From: Hymenopus coronatus
Lineage: Eukaryota; Arthropoda; Insecta; Mantodea; Hymenopodidae
Reading direction: 5' to 3'
DNA: 64,000 nt
NCBI GenBank assembly: GCA_030762935.1
Contig: CM060900.1
Coordinates: forward strand, 287,665,784 to 287,729,783
Shown: positions 1-11,999 of the stretch, piece by piece
Numbering within the stretch: position 1 is the first letter of the stretch
Layout: each line of letters opens with the position of its first letter
Translations under genes and position numbers: made by a program
The notes under the pieces: generated by a model
Seen by the model: only the letters and a program-made list of their open reading frames with translations
Database searches by the model: none
What the model was told of the DNA's origin: nothing

Positions 1-2010
1 GGCATAAAAGAGAACTTTATTTAGCAAGTAGAGAAAGTAAGTGTGGTAGATATAAAAAACACTATAAAATGCACAACAGAATTTTAAAAAGGGTTATAAA
101 TGCAGCTAAAAAAACTTTGCTATGAAAAACAAATACAGTCCTCTAAAAATAAGCCTAGCACTGTATGGAACATTATTAAAAAGGAGGCTGGTAAATGTCA
201 ATTGAAAAATAATATACAAGAAATTAAAGCAAACCAAGTGACCATAAATGATCCCCAGTAGATAGCAAATGCATTTAATGAATATTTCATTCAGGTGGCA
301 GAAAACTTACTGACACAAGAACAGCCTAAGAGAGATCCAATTTCGTACCTTCCGGAATCCTGTATGGAAAATTTTACATCCTTAGAGATAGTATCCACAA
401 GCGAAAATGAAATAAAAAAAGTAATAAAATTGCTCAGAAGCATGAATTCATCGGGATATGATTGAAATAAGCACAAAAACATTAAAGATATGTGCTGACA
501 TTATTTGGAAACCTTTAAGACATATATTTAACATATCCATCTTAACAGGGACATTTCCAGACAGATTAAAATATTCAGTCACTAAGCCATTATACAAGAA
601 AGGGCAAATCTCAGAAATGTCAAACTATAGACCAGTATCTTTACTTAAAGCTTTTTCAAAAATTTTAGAAAAAATTATGTTTAAAATAATTTATCTGCAT
701 CTAGATAAGCATAATATTTTAGCATAAGAGCAATTTGGATTCAGGAAGAGCACATCAACTAGTGATGCCATTTTCAAGTTAACTAATGAAGTTCTCAAGT
801 CATTGGATGGCAAACTTAGTTCACTAGGAATATTCTGCGATCTATCAAAGTCATTTGACTGTGTTAATCAAGAAATACTTCTAGCAAAATTATGGTATTA
901 GGGGCAAAGGGTATCAATGGATTACATCTTACTTATCGAAAAGAAAGCAAAAGGTTATGATAAAAACTTCAAATAATAGTAATGCATATTCTGAATGGTG
1001 TGAAATAAAGCATGGTGTTCCACAAGGTTCTATTCTGGGTCCCCTATTATTTTAGTGTATATAAATGATCTATCTGCAGTAATAAACAATAATGCCTATC
1101 CAGTTCTTTTTGCGGATGACCAAGTATTATAAAGCACACAATGTCAATCAGCTCCCAGATTCATCTAACAAAATCTTCAACACACTAAATGGTTGGTTTG
1201 AAAGTAACAAAATTCACATAAACTTTGAAAAAACCAACTACATTAAGTTTTGCACAAAGCATAAAAACATCATAGACCTAACGATAGATAGAAATTGAAA
1301 ATAATCAGATTGCGGAAGCCTGTAATACAAAATTCCTAGGTCTTGTGATTGATTGTAACATGAATTGGAAACACCATATTGATTATATCTTACTGAAACT
1401 GAGCTCTGCATGCTTTGCAATCCAACCTTTAATTCAGCTTATAAATAAGAGCATACTAAAAACAGCTTATTATGCATGTTTTCATTCGTTGATGACCTAT
1501 GGAATAATATTTTGGGGAAATTCAGTAAATGCTAAAAAAGGATTCATTATGCAAAAAAGGTCAAGAGAATAATGGCAGGGGAAAGACGATCAACACACTG
1601 TAAACCACTTTTCAAAATGTTTGGAATTTTACCATTAGCCTGTAAATATATTCTAGCCATATTGTCATTTCTAATAAATAACCCAGAAAAGTTTACAAAA
1701 AATACAGATAATCATTACAAAGAGACCAGACATAGGCAGGACTTACACAGACCAATAAATAATTTGCAGTTATTCCAAAAAAAGGGGTTTACTACAAAGG
1801 AATAGTTTTGTTTAATTCACTTCCCTCTTCAAAAAAGAATTACAAATGAACAGAAACAAGTTTAGATCAGAATTAAAAGGAATCCTTATTACTCACACCT
1901 TCTATACAGAGGAGGATTTCATTCAATCAAAAAACACTAGTAATAATGTAACATTGTAAATGTAATAAACATGAATATTCTAAGAATGCAAGTGTATGAG
2001 TAGGCTTTTG
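1..2010 (+). mobile_element. LINE relic, jockey/CR1-like reverse transcriptase
   Basis: Degenerate non-LTR retrotransposon entering from the left edge. In shifting plus frames it reads the region before RT (YKLHNRILKRVINAAKK), then fingers/palm motifs (YKKGQISEMSNYRPVSLL near 590-645; EQFGFRKSTSTSDAI near 730-770; GIFCDLSKSFDCVNQEIL near 830-880), the GSILGPLL segment near 1030, and the catalytic FADD at about 1111. Downstream comes the thumb/C-terminal part with NWKHHIDYILLKLSSACFA and FWGN, followed by KRIMAGERRSTHCKPLF and LGILPL-like segments to about 1800. Stops and frameshifts are frequent, so it is dead. The 5' part (endonuclease and ORF1) lies outside the window. The 3' end is fuzzy, somewhere in the A/T-rich stretch near 1950-2010. 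Clade is judged from motif wording only. Confidence 0.85.
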
Positions 2011-2629
2011 GAAACAGACATGTAATTGAAAATTATGCAAAACTGACACCTCTAAAAATTCATTGTCAGAGTTATTATTTGTAAATAAATGTATTAATAA
2101 GTATGAATAAATGTAATTGTTGACATGATCTACATCCTAGAGTTTGGGCTTTGGGTCTAATCACACAGATTGTTTGTATGGTATCTGTCTGTCTATGTGT
2201 GTGTGCGTGTGTGTGAACACTAAATATACAATCTGCAACAGTTTTTATGGCAGGGTATGACTGGAGGTACAACTGTGTACATTAGTGTTGGCCACTATCA
2301 GATGACAACTGTTAAATTATTAAATAGTTACCTAAGTATTGGTTATTTAAATATTACCTAAGTATTTGGTTTTTTTATTCAGTTTTAAAATGTTACTATA
2401 CTATTGGTTGCTTGGCATTCTATACTTCTCATTCACTTTTCAAGCCCTTTTCATTGATAAAATGCAGGTATGACACCAACCACATTTCAGAGAATATGAA
2501 GTATCTACTGTTTTACTTTATTTATTTCATAGTTCTGGCAATTAGTCACGAACAACATTACACTAAAGAATGCTACACACCAACTACCAAACAAGAACAA
2601 TGAAGATCACAAACCCCAGAAAAAGATAA
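2011..2629. other. Unassigned AT-rich stretch
   Basis: A/T-rich sequence between the LINE and the Penelope-like element. It contains a short TG-rich microsatellite near 2195-2215. No convincing gene or element signature was seen. Confidence 0.5.
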
Positions 2630-4320
2630 GATACGCTAAAAGAGAGAACATGATTATACTTTTGAAACGCACTTTTTCAGAAACAGAAATAAATTTACTC
2701 AATAAAGGTCTAAAAACTTGCATCAGCCATTCAGTAACATGGATTATTACATTACAGACATACAAATTGCAACACAAAAGTTACTGGAAAACAAAAATAT
2801 GAACAATTACCATGAAGACAGTAATGGAGTAAACAACAGGCCAGTAATATATCTCAAAGTCAAGAAGGGTAATAAAATCATTATACTAGACACTGATGAT
2901 TACAAAAATAGTCAAAAATTTGCTTTACAAAAAAGAATAAACACAAATTACTCACAACCCTTTCAACTTATGCATGAAAGAAGTTGATAAAGTATTAACA
3001 GAAACCATAATTATACCCACATAAATCAAGCAGCACTTGAAACCCAGTAATCCCTCCTGCCAAGAATTTATGGATTACCTAAAATTCACAAAGACAACAA
3101 TAGCTTGAAGCCCATCATCAACACTATTGACACTCCAACATACAATTTGGCTCAGTGGCTAGTGGAGAAATTCAACACCACAAATAAGTGTGAAAGTTTA
3201 AACACGAAAAACTCATCAGAGCTAATCACCAAAATTCTTAAACATAGATTTAAACCCAGAAGATATCTTAGTTTCATTTCATGTAGTTTCTCTCTTCATA
3301 AGCATCCCCACTCAAAAAAAAAATAAACATTATAACTTAATAACTGGTTAAAGGAAGCAAAACTATCACTGGTACAAATAGAAGAAATAGGAAAACTAAC
3401 AAACCTATATAACAAAAATGTTTCTTTACCTTCAATAATAAGTTTTGACAGCAAACTTCAGGTTTAGCAATGGAAACCTATTATCACACTTTTTGGCAGA
3501 TCTTTACATGAGCAACCTAGAGACCCACATAACAAAATTAAAAGACACAGCAACAAAATAGAATTTATCACAAACACACCCATGTGGATAATTACATAAA
3601 GCAAACAACAATCAAAAAACATCAAATGCCATATTTCATAGTCTAGCATGTAGAATTGTGCATATACCTCTCAAAAATCAGGAATATAACAAAGAATATA
3701 AACACATACACAACGTTGCAGTACAGAATGGCTTCAATCAACACTTGGTAGACAGGCTAATATACAGATATAAAAAGCAGAAAAAGATCATAGATATCTG
3801 AACACACTGTAATGATGATAGCTCACAGCAAAGATACAGCATATTTACATACCATCCAAGCTTTCACCATAAATTCAGTAAATTCTTTTGAGAACCATAT
3901 TGGCACCATGAACAGATACAAGCTTAGGAATGTACTTAACCACCCTCTAAAAGGTACAATACCAAATAAAAATAAATCAAGAATCTACTGAATAAAATGT
4001 GAAGATTGCGCAAAGGTGTACATGGAAAGATAAAAAGGAATCTACAAACAAAATTAAATGAACATTTAAGGAGTGTCAAGTTAAAGCAAACAGAAAAATC
4101 AGCAGTAGCACATCCTTTTGGATCACCCAGCATAACATTTAACAGAATATTTAAACAAACGATAGTTTGGGAAAAAATTCACATTTTAAAAAACCATGAC
4201 AAAATCATGAATTTTGAATTACTGCCATCAGACAACCTCTTCAAGTTCACCACCAGAGAACCAGAGAGCAGCAAAGTCACCACATCAGCAATAACTTTCC
4301 TAAGCTTCAGTCGAGATTAG
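2630..4320 (+). mobile_element. Penelope-like element 1 (RT plus GIY-YIG endonuclease), relic
   Basis: Penelope-like retroelement on plus. Segments in order, in several frames: KVKKGNKIIILDTDDYKNS (near 2860, the family's 'KADKGN' motif); [12 protein letters not shown] (near 3066), leading into [19 protein letters not shown] (3105-3165); an SF-like segment near 3270; then NAIFHSLACRIVHIPL and HNVAVQNGF (near 3625-3735), typical of the RT/endonuclease linker. The last part (near 3990-4320) is a GIY-YIG domain: an IKCEDCAKVYM segment with the paired cysteines, then RNLQTKLNEHLRS and KSAVAHPF. The GIY motif itself is eroded. RT palm motifs between about 3330 and 3560 are largely lost. Multiple stops and frameshifts make it a dead copy. 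Confidence 0.85.
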
Positions 4321-4559
4321 CTGTTTAGGACAAAACAGTTCCTTGAAGCATGTCCAAGTAAAATAAAGTAAGCAAGACAAAGTGTGTATATAACCTCTCA
4401 AATTACTTAAGCACATTGCAAAGTTTTGTTGTTTACAACACTTCTCAAATCACATGCATTAAAATATTCAGTTGGTCTACTAGGGTACTCTTGACAGAAT
4501 ATGTACACAGTAGTAGTAGTTGATTATTCATTCATGAAGTTTGGGTGTTAACTGCTGGT

Positions 4560-4645
4560 CCCCATGGCCAGGCTCACTGAAGTGCCTAACTTTGGTGCTT
4601 TGTGGCACAGGGGTCATGGGTTCGAGTCCTGCCTTGGGCATGGGA
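4560..4645 (+). repeat. Possible tRNA-related SINE head
   Basis: A B-box-like GGTTCGAGTCC at 4619-4629 follows GTGGCACAGGGGTCAT, resembling the T-arm half of a tRNA-derived SINE. An A box is not clear, and no matching copy was found elsewhere in the window, so this is a weak call. Confidence 0.35.
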
Positions 4646-4649
4646 GTTT

Positions 4650-6118
4650 GTAAATGTGTATATGTAAGTAAAAAGAAAATGGTAAATAAATAGGTTAACA
4701 AAGGAAATGTAGGAAACTGAAGAAGAAAAAATAAAATATACAAAAAGTATGATTCTCTGTGCCAGAGCTTGTAATGCTATCAAGATACTTTTCTCTATTT
4801 TTGCTACTTTTAGAGCCCCTCATTTTGGTAACATAAAATGTGGCACAGTTTGTGTGCTTTTTGCAACTTTAAGTTTTAGTTAGGGTGTTAAGCTCTCTAT
4901 AACAACCCCTTATTAATCCTATCCATTTCAGGAAAAGATGCTTGGTAAGAATTTTAAATCTGCTTTTATTGCTTTTACCACAACAACCATTCAAGATGGG
5001 ATATGGATTTGGTGTTCCTACAAGTGGCTTTAAATTAGGCTAGCCAAGACTCAGTCTCATCTAACAGCTCCTTTTCACATCCTACTAGCTTATTTTCCTA
5101 ACTTGCTTTGTTCAACTTATGGCATTTAGACTATATGCTTGTGCAGTTCTTTTTTTTTTGCCTGTGGTTAAACAAAAAAAATTACAGAAACTTTACAAAG
5201 CTTTAGCTTTGTGATGGTCTCATGCCTTGGTGAACAGCCAGTATAATGAGAATAAAAGGTCCTCCTTGTATGCTATTGATTAGAGAGTTCTGTGTTAGTT
5301 TTATACTCTCAGTTCCAAGAAGCATTAAGATCTATAAAATTATTGCCGATCACCTCAGAGATACGTCCATCGGCAGATAAAGAAAAGCTCATGTTAGCCA
5401 GCTTAAGCTATTTGTTTAGTTGTGATGGGTTAACATTTAGTGTCTTGCTTTTGTGTTTAAATACGTTTATTTTAATTAGTTGTGTTTATTTTAATTATTT
5501 ATATTATGATGTAGTGATGGTTGTTGTTTTTGCTCTTAGTGTAAGTAGTTGTTTCATTTGGTCTATCTGGCACAGGGTTTGTAACTGTAAAGGCTGCAGT
5601 TGTGTATATTGCGACTGTTTTCTTTTCTCCATCTGTAACAGTTCTTTTCATCTTTTTTGGGTGGTGGGTACGCGTGAGTGTATGCATGCATGTTTCATTA
5701 CTTGCTCATGCAGATTAGTACTTGAACGGCACATTTACTCAACAATCCCTGTAAAAGAATTTACTACTGAAAAATCAAAAAAAGAACAAAAATGAAATGA
5801 TAAAAAAATGTAACGCTTATGTATATGCATATAAATTGTTAATTTAAGTTTTTCTTTACCTTAAATAACAGCTATAATTAAATATTGTAAGGTTAATATA
5901 CTGCTTTCATTTGTTTAATCTGTAAAATTAAAAATAAAAAATTATGTCCATTAACAATGCTGTCAACTGCCAGGACCATATCAGTGCTGTTGGAATTTTT
6001 TCCCAATGAAAATCTTTTACAAAATATACTGAAATGGGAATGCCACTTTTAACCAACTGAGCTATTAAGACCAACATTGCTCTTTAAGGTGTATTATAAA
6101 TAATTTGTCAATTTTGTG
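4650..6118. other. No gene or recognised element
   Basis: AT-rich sequence. The longest open frame (5292-5795, plus, 167 codons) is rich in Cys, Phe and Leu and looks like chance translation of T-rich DNA. No homology signature, inverted repeat or repeat partner was seen. Confidence 0.5.
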
Positions 6119-6560
6119 TGAACAGGAATGATTGAATAAATTCTTTAATTTGTCAGCTTCTATACAAACTCTTCATGTTAATTTATTATTTATCTTTACA
6201 AAGTTAGTTAAATCTTGCTCTTTGGCTCCATTTGATGTTTCTGTCTGTTTTTGTCTGATAACCATGCAAACACAAGTTATTCAATAGGCACTCAACTGTG
6301 GGACAGCATTAAGAACCGAGATGTCTTGGATGGTGCTGGTGAACAGGAATGATTGAATAAATTCTTTAATTTGTCAGCTTCTATACAAACTCTTCATGTT
6401 AATTTATTATTTATCTTTACAAAGTTAGTTAAATCTTGCTCTTTGGCTCCATTTGATGTTTCTGTCTGTTTTTGTCTGATAACCATGCAAACACAAGTTA
6501 TTCAATAGGCACTCAACTGTGGGACAGCATTAAGAACCGAGATGTCTTGGATGGTGCTGG
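6119..6560. repeat. Perfect 221-bp tandem duplication
   Basis: Two adjacent copies with a period of 221 bp: about 6119-6339 and 6340-6560. Both begin near AACAGGAATGATTG and run through ATGTCTTGGATGGTGCTGG. I see no difference between the copies on reading them base by base. There is no coding potential. Either a very recent duplication or an assembly artefact. Confidence 0.95.
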
Positions 6561-7194
6561 GTGTTGCAGTTGCTGTATTGTTGGCTAATCATGAAAGATG
6601 CTAGCACTTCTCCTTTCAGTGTGCCTGTACATATCTTGCAGCTTCTTGCTCATTTGCATAAATCCCGTGGAATTTTAGCTTGCTGTTTGTTTCAGGTGGG
6701 CTAAGGTGCGGTGACTCCTAGTTTTGAGAGTTGAATGGATTCTAAAAACTATAGGTCACCGCAACCCAGCCTGTCTGCTGGAAAATAAGCTGCATCTCTT
6801 CACTCTGCAGCACATTCCAACCGTGTGAAATTTATTCAGTGTGGTGTGAAGTGTTAGTGAAACAGTGTTTCTCCCTGATCAATTGTGGCTTTTGACCAGT
6901 TGACAACTACTATACATGATATAGTCTTTGTTGTTTCTCACATTATCAAGTATGTGTGGATTTGGATGATATGCAAATTCATATTAGGTAATAACATTAA
7001 ATGTTGCCTAATTAAAAATCAAATCATTGTTGTTATAGTTACACTGCCGCCACCACTGCCATCACATAGTACCATCACACCCACACCGTACATTTCCTTA
7101 TTCCCCTTTCCATCAACAACCCAAAATGTGAACTTCCAAGCACATTCAAATTCAATAAGATAGATAAAAAATAAATAAAATAGAATAAAAATAA
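6561..7194. other. No gene or recognised element
   Basis: Mixed-composition sequence with a CCACC-rich patch near 7048-7085 and A/T-rich flanks. The open frame at 6885-7163 has no recognisable domain. Confidence 0.5.
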
Positions 7195-7350
7195 GGGACT
7201 TAATCAGCTTAAGTGTCCATTAGTTTGTTCAAAATATATGGAGCTCTTAAAATTTCAATTCAAAAGTCTTCTTTTTATATATCTTTTAAACATGTCTTTT
7301 TTTATATATGAAGATAATATTTTAAATTCCAAAATTAAGTTCTGAACAAT
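7195..7350 (+). repeat. Dispersed repeat, copy 1 (partner at 16155)
   Basis: Shares ACTTAATCAGCTTAAGTGTC, TTAGTTTGTTCAAAATATAT and a following T-rich segment (TTTTTTTATATA..GAT) with 16155-16285, same orientation. Function and element class unknown. Probably the end of an interspersed repeat family. Confidence 0.7.
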
Positions 7351-9424
7351 AGGGCTCATCTTCCATTCGAAGTCGTCTTTTATTCACATGCCCACTTGAA
7401 AACATACTATTATATTTCTGTAAATGAAGCAAATATTAATATTATGTTGTTCATTACACTATTATTAATTTACCAATACAAATATGTGCACTTATATCCC
7501 TAATAGCCAGTATAATATCCAGGCAAGTGGTAGGTGAGGAGCTGGTGACACTGAGTTAAATATGGCCAAAACTTCCCTTCATAATATTTATGCTATTGAT
7601 GAGCTTATAAAATAATTGAATATTTTTTGAAAATTTATGCAAACAGAAATGTTGTATAATGAAATTTGCTGATGTGTATTGTCTTAAGGTAAATATTTGT
7701 TAATGAAACCCAATATACTCAAGTTTTACTTTGTGTACAAATATTTGGGGAGCAGTCCATTTACCTAACATCAGTCTTGTAGTCACCCAATAACCTAGGA
7801 ACAACTACTTTTGGATTTAGGCACCTCCATTTTAAATAATTTGAGTCAGGAAAAAAATGCATGTACTTAACATAAAGAAAGAAAGAAAAACTAATGTTAT
7901 TAGCAGTATCAGAAAAATGACAAGACTTCACAGCATATGACAAAGCCAGCATTACATAATTTTCAATGAATAAAGCCATTATAGTCATATGGTTGATGTT
8001 TATTGTTACTGTATTACCTGAGTTTTCAGTCTTCTTGAGCAATTAGTTCATTATTACTTTGTCAATTGAAGACATGTTGCTGTTGCCATTCTTCAGAGCT
8101 TCTCTTGTATCAATCAATGAATTTTGGGTAATATTGTTCCACCATGCCTGCACTTATTTACTAACTAGAGGCTCCCTTAGAGTGAAGTATATTTACCTAC
8201 AATGTAAGGGTGATGGTGCTAATGAGAATGGCAACAAAATAAGAAGCCTACAGTTTTTACTGTGGGCTACAAACCATGCTGGGTCTTGGGAATACTTTAC
8301 ATGAGCTAGTTAGAGGTGAAGGCTTGAACAGGGCTGACATAAAATCACCTCCAGTGAGAAAGAAATCAAACCATAGACCCTCAGCACGATAGCTGTCAAG
8401 GAAATTGCTGAGTTATTCCAATTCAGAAACAAATGTTTCAAGACACCATTTATTGCACATAGCTCATTAGCAGATTCAATCTAGGTAGAAAGGGTTGAAA
8501 TCTTGCATCCAATTCATTGCTGTGGAATTCTCTCAATTTCCTTATTATGTATTGCTCCTGAAAGATACTTTTGAACTATTTCTGTATATTTTCAGTATAT
8601 TCAATCATAAAAAATGGAATAAGACTGGAAGATTATTTTCATGGCAAAATTTGTTTAAGAAAACATCTAATCTGCTTGAATATAAATGCAGGATTTGTGG
8701 ACATTAAAGAAAGAGAAGGGATCTCTGGCCACTCAGAAAGATCCTAAGATCGATTATCATGAGGAAATGTACATTAATGTTAGGAATTTGGAGAAAAAAA
8801 AAATAGTCTATTTAGTAGGAGTTTGGAAGGAAAGGAATCTGTAGCACATCTGAATTAATAGAGCATGCAAATCAGATTTTACTGCCATGAAATAGATAAG
8901 TGGAGAAAACAAATTTATTTCATTAAAGCGATGCCAAACTGGAAATGTAGCAGCAAAGAAAATGTATGATAATGATAAACAAAATTAAGATTTGGAGGAA
9001 TGTATGTAAAGAGTTAAAAAAGAATGGTTTTGTTTGTTTAAAAGTAATGAAAATTTGTTGTAAGTTCTACAGTGCTGGCAATGTTTGGAATATAATCAGC
9101 TTTAAGGCAGTCTTATGGTTCTGGAATGTAACAAAAACTGATGTAATAAGGGCAGACCCTGTGAAATGGCAAGCGACAAAGTGATTATCTTGTAATCAGC
9201 ACAATTATGATGGTATTTTGTCTAATCTAAGCCTATCTATTTTACTAGTAATAGTTTAATTAGAAAGTGAGTGCATGTATCAGCAAGACATGAATTACTA
9301 TTGAAAACATTAGCTAAATTCAAACGGAACCTCTTCTACTCTTCTTAGGAGCTGTACTTCTAACTCTTCAATATTGTTGGAAATTATCTTACATTCATTA
9401 AATGCATTAAATCAACATACTCAC
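7351..9424. other. Fmr1 downstream intron sequence, nothing recognised
   Basis: Host intron following the exon at 9425-9568 on the minus strand. It is AT-rich, contains short A-runs near 8797 and an AAAG cluster near 7876-7890, and has no open frame with a known domain. The minus-strand segment near 9325-9380 reads open for about 22 codons but does not match the next FMR1 family segment. Confidence 0.5.
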
Positions 9425-9568
9425 CTTTAAATGTGCTAGGTGATATTCTAATAGGACTTTTGCATTGGCTATGCTCTCAACAGTACCTACAAAAACAAAA
9501 GGAACCTGTCCCTCTTCTCGAGGAATTGTGGGTTGTGGCTCATTGTCTCCTTCAATTTTTACTCTTAC
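9425..9568 (-). CDS. Fmr1: Fmr1 coding exon: end of KH2 region
   Basis: Next Fmr1 exon, 48 codons, starting [20 protein letters not shown] and ending YHLAHLK. It directly continues DKSGV of the exon at 51396-51533, giving the family's SGV-VRV junction. The stretch [20 protein letters not shown] is the highly conserved end of the KH2 region and is closer to insect Fmr1 ([16 protein letters not shown]) than to the vertebrate form. The acceptor on the minus strand is a pyrimidine-containing tract ending GTTGCAG. The donor is AAG followed by GTGAGTATG. Both boundaries are phase 0. The next family segment (EVEQLR..., then the RGG-rich C-terminus) is not recognisable in 1-9424, so the following intron exceeds 9.4 kb. 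There are no stops, frameshifts or unusual codons. Confidence 0.95.
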
Positions 9569-9939
9569 CTGCAACAAGTGCAAAGCAATAGTTGGGTAAA
9601 TATTTTGCAAATCACATATACTTCAATTTGGTATTGAATGTCTGGTAATAATGGTAAAAAATAAAGCATACTTACATGAAGTCAGCTTGGAAAGAACTAA
9701 ATTAACTTAGGCAAATCTTTTTCAAGAGTAAGTTAACAAGGAAATTAAACCTTATTGTTTAGAACTAAAAGCTCTACATCAACACAGTGATATGGAATTG
9801 CTATTTCATTATCAAACTGGCAGCAATGATAGTATTGAACAAGGAAAATGTAGAAGCTGTGCTACTATAGCAACTAGTATTGAAAGTGGCTGGTGCCACG
9901 AGTTCTCAATAAAATACAATAAGATAGCATGTGAATTAT

Positions 9940-10200
9940 ATAGCTATTAATTGTTTCTTCCACACTAGCTGTGTGTTGGGCAGAAATTGCAAAAGTAGAT
10001 TCAGACTGAAGTATTCAACACCATAGCCAGGATGTGAACCACAGATCTCCAGTTGCTCTAACCGCTGAGCAACCATTGCAACATACGAATACAGCATTAA
10101 ATTCCACAACTGACTCGTGTTTTTCCCAGTATGCCACACAAGCAGATCCCATTTATTTTAAGATAACATACATCGTTGGTGACTTACAACTACACCTTAA
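9940..10200 (-). repeat. SINE-A unit (tRNA-related), minus
   Basis: On the minus strand: a tail segment with CTTGTGTGGCATACTGGG, then an A-box-like TTGCTCAGCGGTTAGAGCAA, then a B-box-like GGTTCACATCC, then CTGGCTATGGTGTTGAAT, ending near CACACAGCTAGTGTGG. The same order of blocks occurs in the neighbouring unit (10201-10544) and at 35700-35960, 50540-50800, 51900-52140 and 52190-52560. 'SINE-A' is a working name. Confidence 0.75.
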
Positions 10201-10544
10201 GTCCTGGGATTCATAGTTTTTAAGCAACTATTAAGTCAATCCACACTAGCCAGGTGTAGCACAGGAGTTAAGGAGATAGAGTCAGAGTCAAAAATTCAAT
10301 GCCATAGCCAGGATTTGAACCATGTATCTTCTAATATTTGTCCAGTTGCTCCAACCATTTAGCTGCCAATGCAACTTACCACTATATCATTAGATTTCCC
10401 AAATGATTGACATTTTTCCCGGTAAACCACACAAGGAGATTTCAAATTATTTTGAGGTGACATACCTCAATACCAACTTTGGAACAAACAATTCATTCAC
10501 ATTGATTGACCTAATACTTGGTTAAAAACTATGAAGCCCAGGAC
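10201..10544 (-). repeat. SINE-A unit bounded by 40-bp inverted repeats
   Basis: The block begins GTCCTGGGATTCATAG at 10201-10240 and ends with its inverted copy (CTATGAAGCCCAGGAC) at 10505-10544. The two 40-base arms match at 36 of 40 positions by eye. Between them, on the minus strand, lie a tRNA-like A box (GGCAGCTAAATGGTTGG), a B box (GGTTCAAATCC, near 10310-10320) and CTGGCTATGGCATTGAAT, the SINE-A core. A SINE-type promoter inside MITE-type ends is unusual. The 40-bp arm recurs near 35651-35695. Confidence 0.75.
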
Positions 10545-10639
10545 GTGAAGTACTTATGACATCTTAGGTCACTATTGCTCCCATTGTGGCGGGCTAGAAG
10601 ACCCATGTAAATACTACCAGTTTCTTACCACAAGGTAGC

Positions 10640-11400
10640 CTCTGGATGCAGCACATGACATTTATCCTCTTTACCCCAAGGTACGCAGCTATTGCCATGG
10701 TTGTTGGGGCCAGGAGCAGTGTCCCTTGGTGTGGATAGCCACATCAGATCACCTTTCTGGAAACGTTGGCCTGCTGGTCGTAACGGGTCATCATCCGATC
10801 ACTCGCAACCTGGATGTTTTGACAGGCCATCTCATGCATGTCATGAAATCACTCTATGAGAAGCTTCAAATAGTGGACTGCTCGCTGTTCTTCAACAGGA
10901 GGATTCCTGAATATCACGTCACATGTTTGACACAGCTATCCACCAAAGATCAAACTGGCTGACATCAACCCTGTGATGTCGTGGGTTGAAGAGTAGTAGG
11001 CCAGCAAGAAAAGTGGCACCCTGACATACCAGTTTCTATGGTGACTGGCCACAACCTTCCTCCAATGTCTTGATCTACCGCTCAACTATGTCGTCTGAAT
11101 GTGGGTGAAGAGGTGTCATGCAGCAAAAATCTCTCCAGAATTTCCTTATGAGGTTGAAATCAAAGCTTCCCTCAGGATCTGCCCATCATCTCAACCAGTA
11201 ATACCATTGTTGGAACTTTTCAATGGTTTGGTTGGGTTCCAAATATCCTTTTGAAGTCCCCAAATATACTTACTCCAGAACTTCCACAACCTTACTCTGA
11301 AGGAGGACCAGCTGCTCTCTCTGGGTCTTCCCATACTCTGAACAGTACCTCATCCTTGATCTCCAATGAGTCCCATTGTGCCCAATAGAACTAGTACATA
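10640..11400 (-). pseudogene. Gypsy integrase remnants
   Basis: Minus-strand pieces of integrase: YWAQWDSLEIKDEVLFRVWE (near 11385-11330), the segment before the HHCC domain; TPLHPHSDDIVER (near 11120), the core's end with the family's PHSDGMVER motif; then PVEEQRAVHYLKLL, NIQVASDRMMTRYDQQAN and the C-terminal CCIQRLPCGKK at 10650-10600. The central DDE core is largely deleted. Confidence 0.75.
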
Positions 11401-11479
11401 ATACTACTCTCAGGAGTGGCCTCAACCATCACCTGCTCCTTCCTCAGCCCTGCACTATTCTTCAACCTTAGTACAATGG

Positions 11480-11850
11480 TTGCACTCCTCTGGACAGAGT
11501 TGTCTGAATGCGATATCCACATTGGTGTGGCTCCTTCTTTCTGATGTTAAGTTGTACTGCATTAGCCTCTGAACCCAAAGGGCTGTCTGGCCCTCCAGAT
11601 TCTTGAAACTTAACAGCCAGGTGAGGGGCAGAATGGTCAGTCCTCAGGTAAAATGGCTGACCATACAGGTACTTTTGGAGTCCTCTAGTGCCTTTACTAC
11701 TGCCAGGAGCTCTTGCTGGGTAATGCAGTAGTTCTTTTCTGTTTTGGAGAGCGTCTTGCTGTAGTAAGCTATTATCCACTCCTGGCCAACCTGGATCTGG
11801 GATAGAATATTGCCAATACCAGGGTTGCTGGCATCAGTGTCCACAACAAA
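11480..11850 (-). pseudogene. Gypsy RNase H remnant
   Basis: Two overlapping minus frames. One starts MDTDASNPGIGNILSQ (from 11844), with the first catalytic Asp and the family's TDAS..GIGAVLSQ motif, then AYYSKTLSKTEKNY and QQELLAVVKALE. The other (from about 11700) continues YLYGQPFYLRTDHSA, with the last catalytic Asp in TDHSA. One frameshift joins them. Confidence 0.85.
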
Positions 11851-11999
11851 GTTGCCACCAAGTTGTGGAAATCCTAAAATAGGAGTAGTGCAGAGTGCTG
11901 ACTTAGGTCCAGGAAACTTTGCAGCTCATTTGTCTTTCAGGCGAGGCAATCTCCTACTGCCTGAGCCTTATCCAGGCCCATCACCACATGAGATGTTGA

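Noticed and set aside
5292..5795. 167-codon plus frame
   Set aside because: Low-complexity hydrophobic and Cys-rich translation of T-rich DNA with no domain, no splice context and no repeat partner.
9325..9380. Possible next Fmr1 exon (minus frame with EELEVQLLRRVEEV)
   Set aside because: Charged and open, but it does not match the EVEQLRxEKxEIDxQL segment expected next and has no good splice sites; only 45 bp from the donor.
10015..10080. tRNA genes in the SINE-A heads
   Set aside because: Multiple diverged copies with the same non-tRNA flanking blocks; SINE heads, not tRNA genes.
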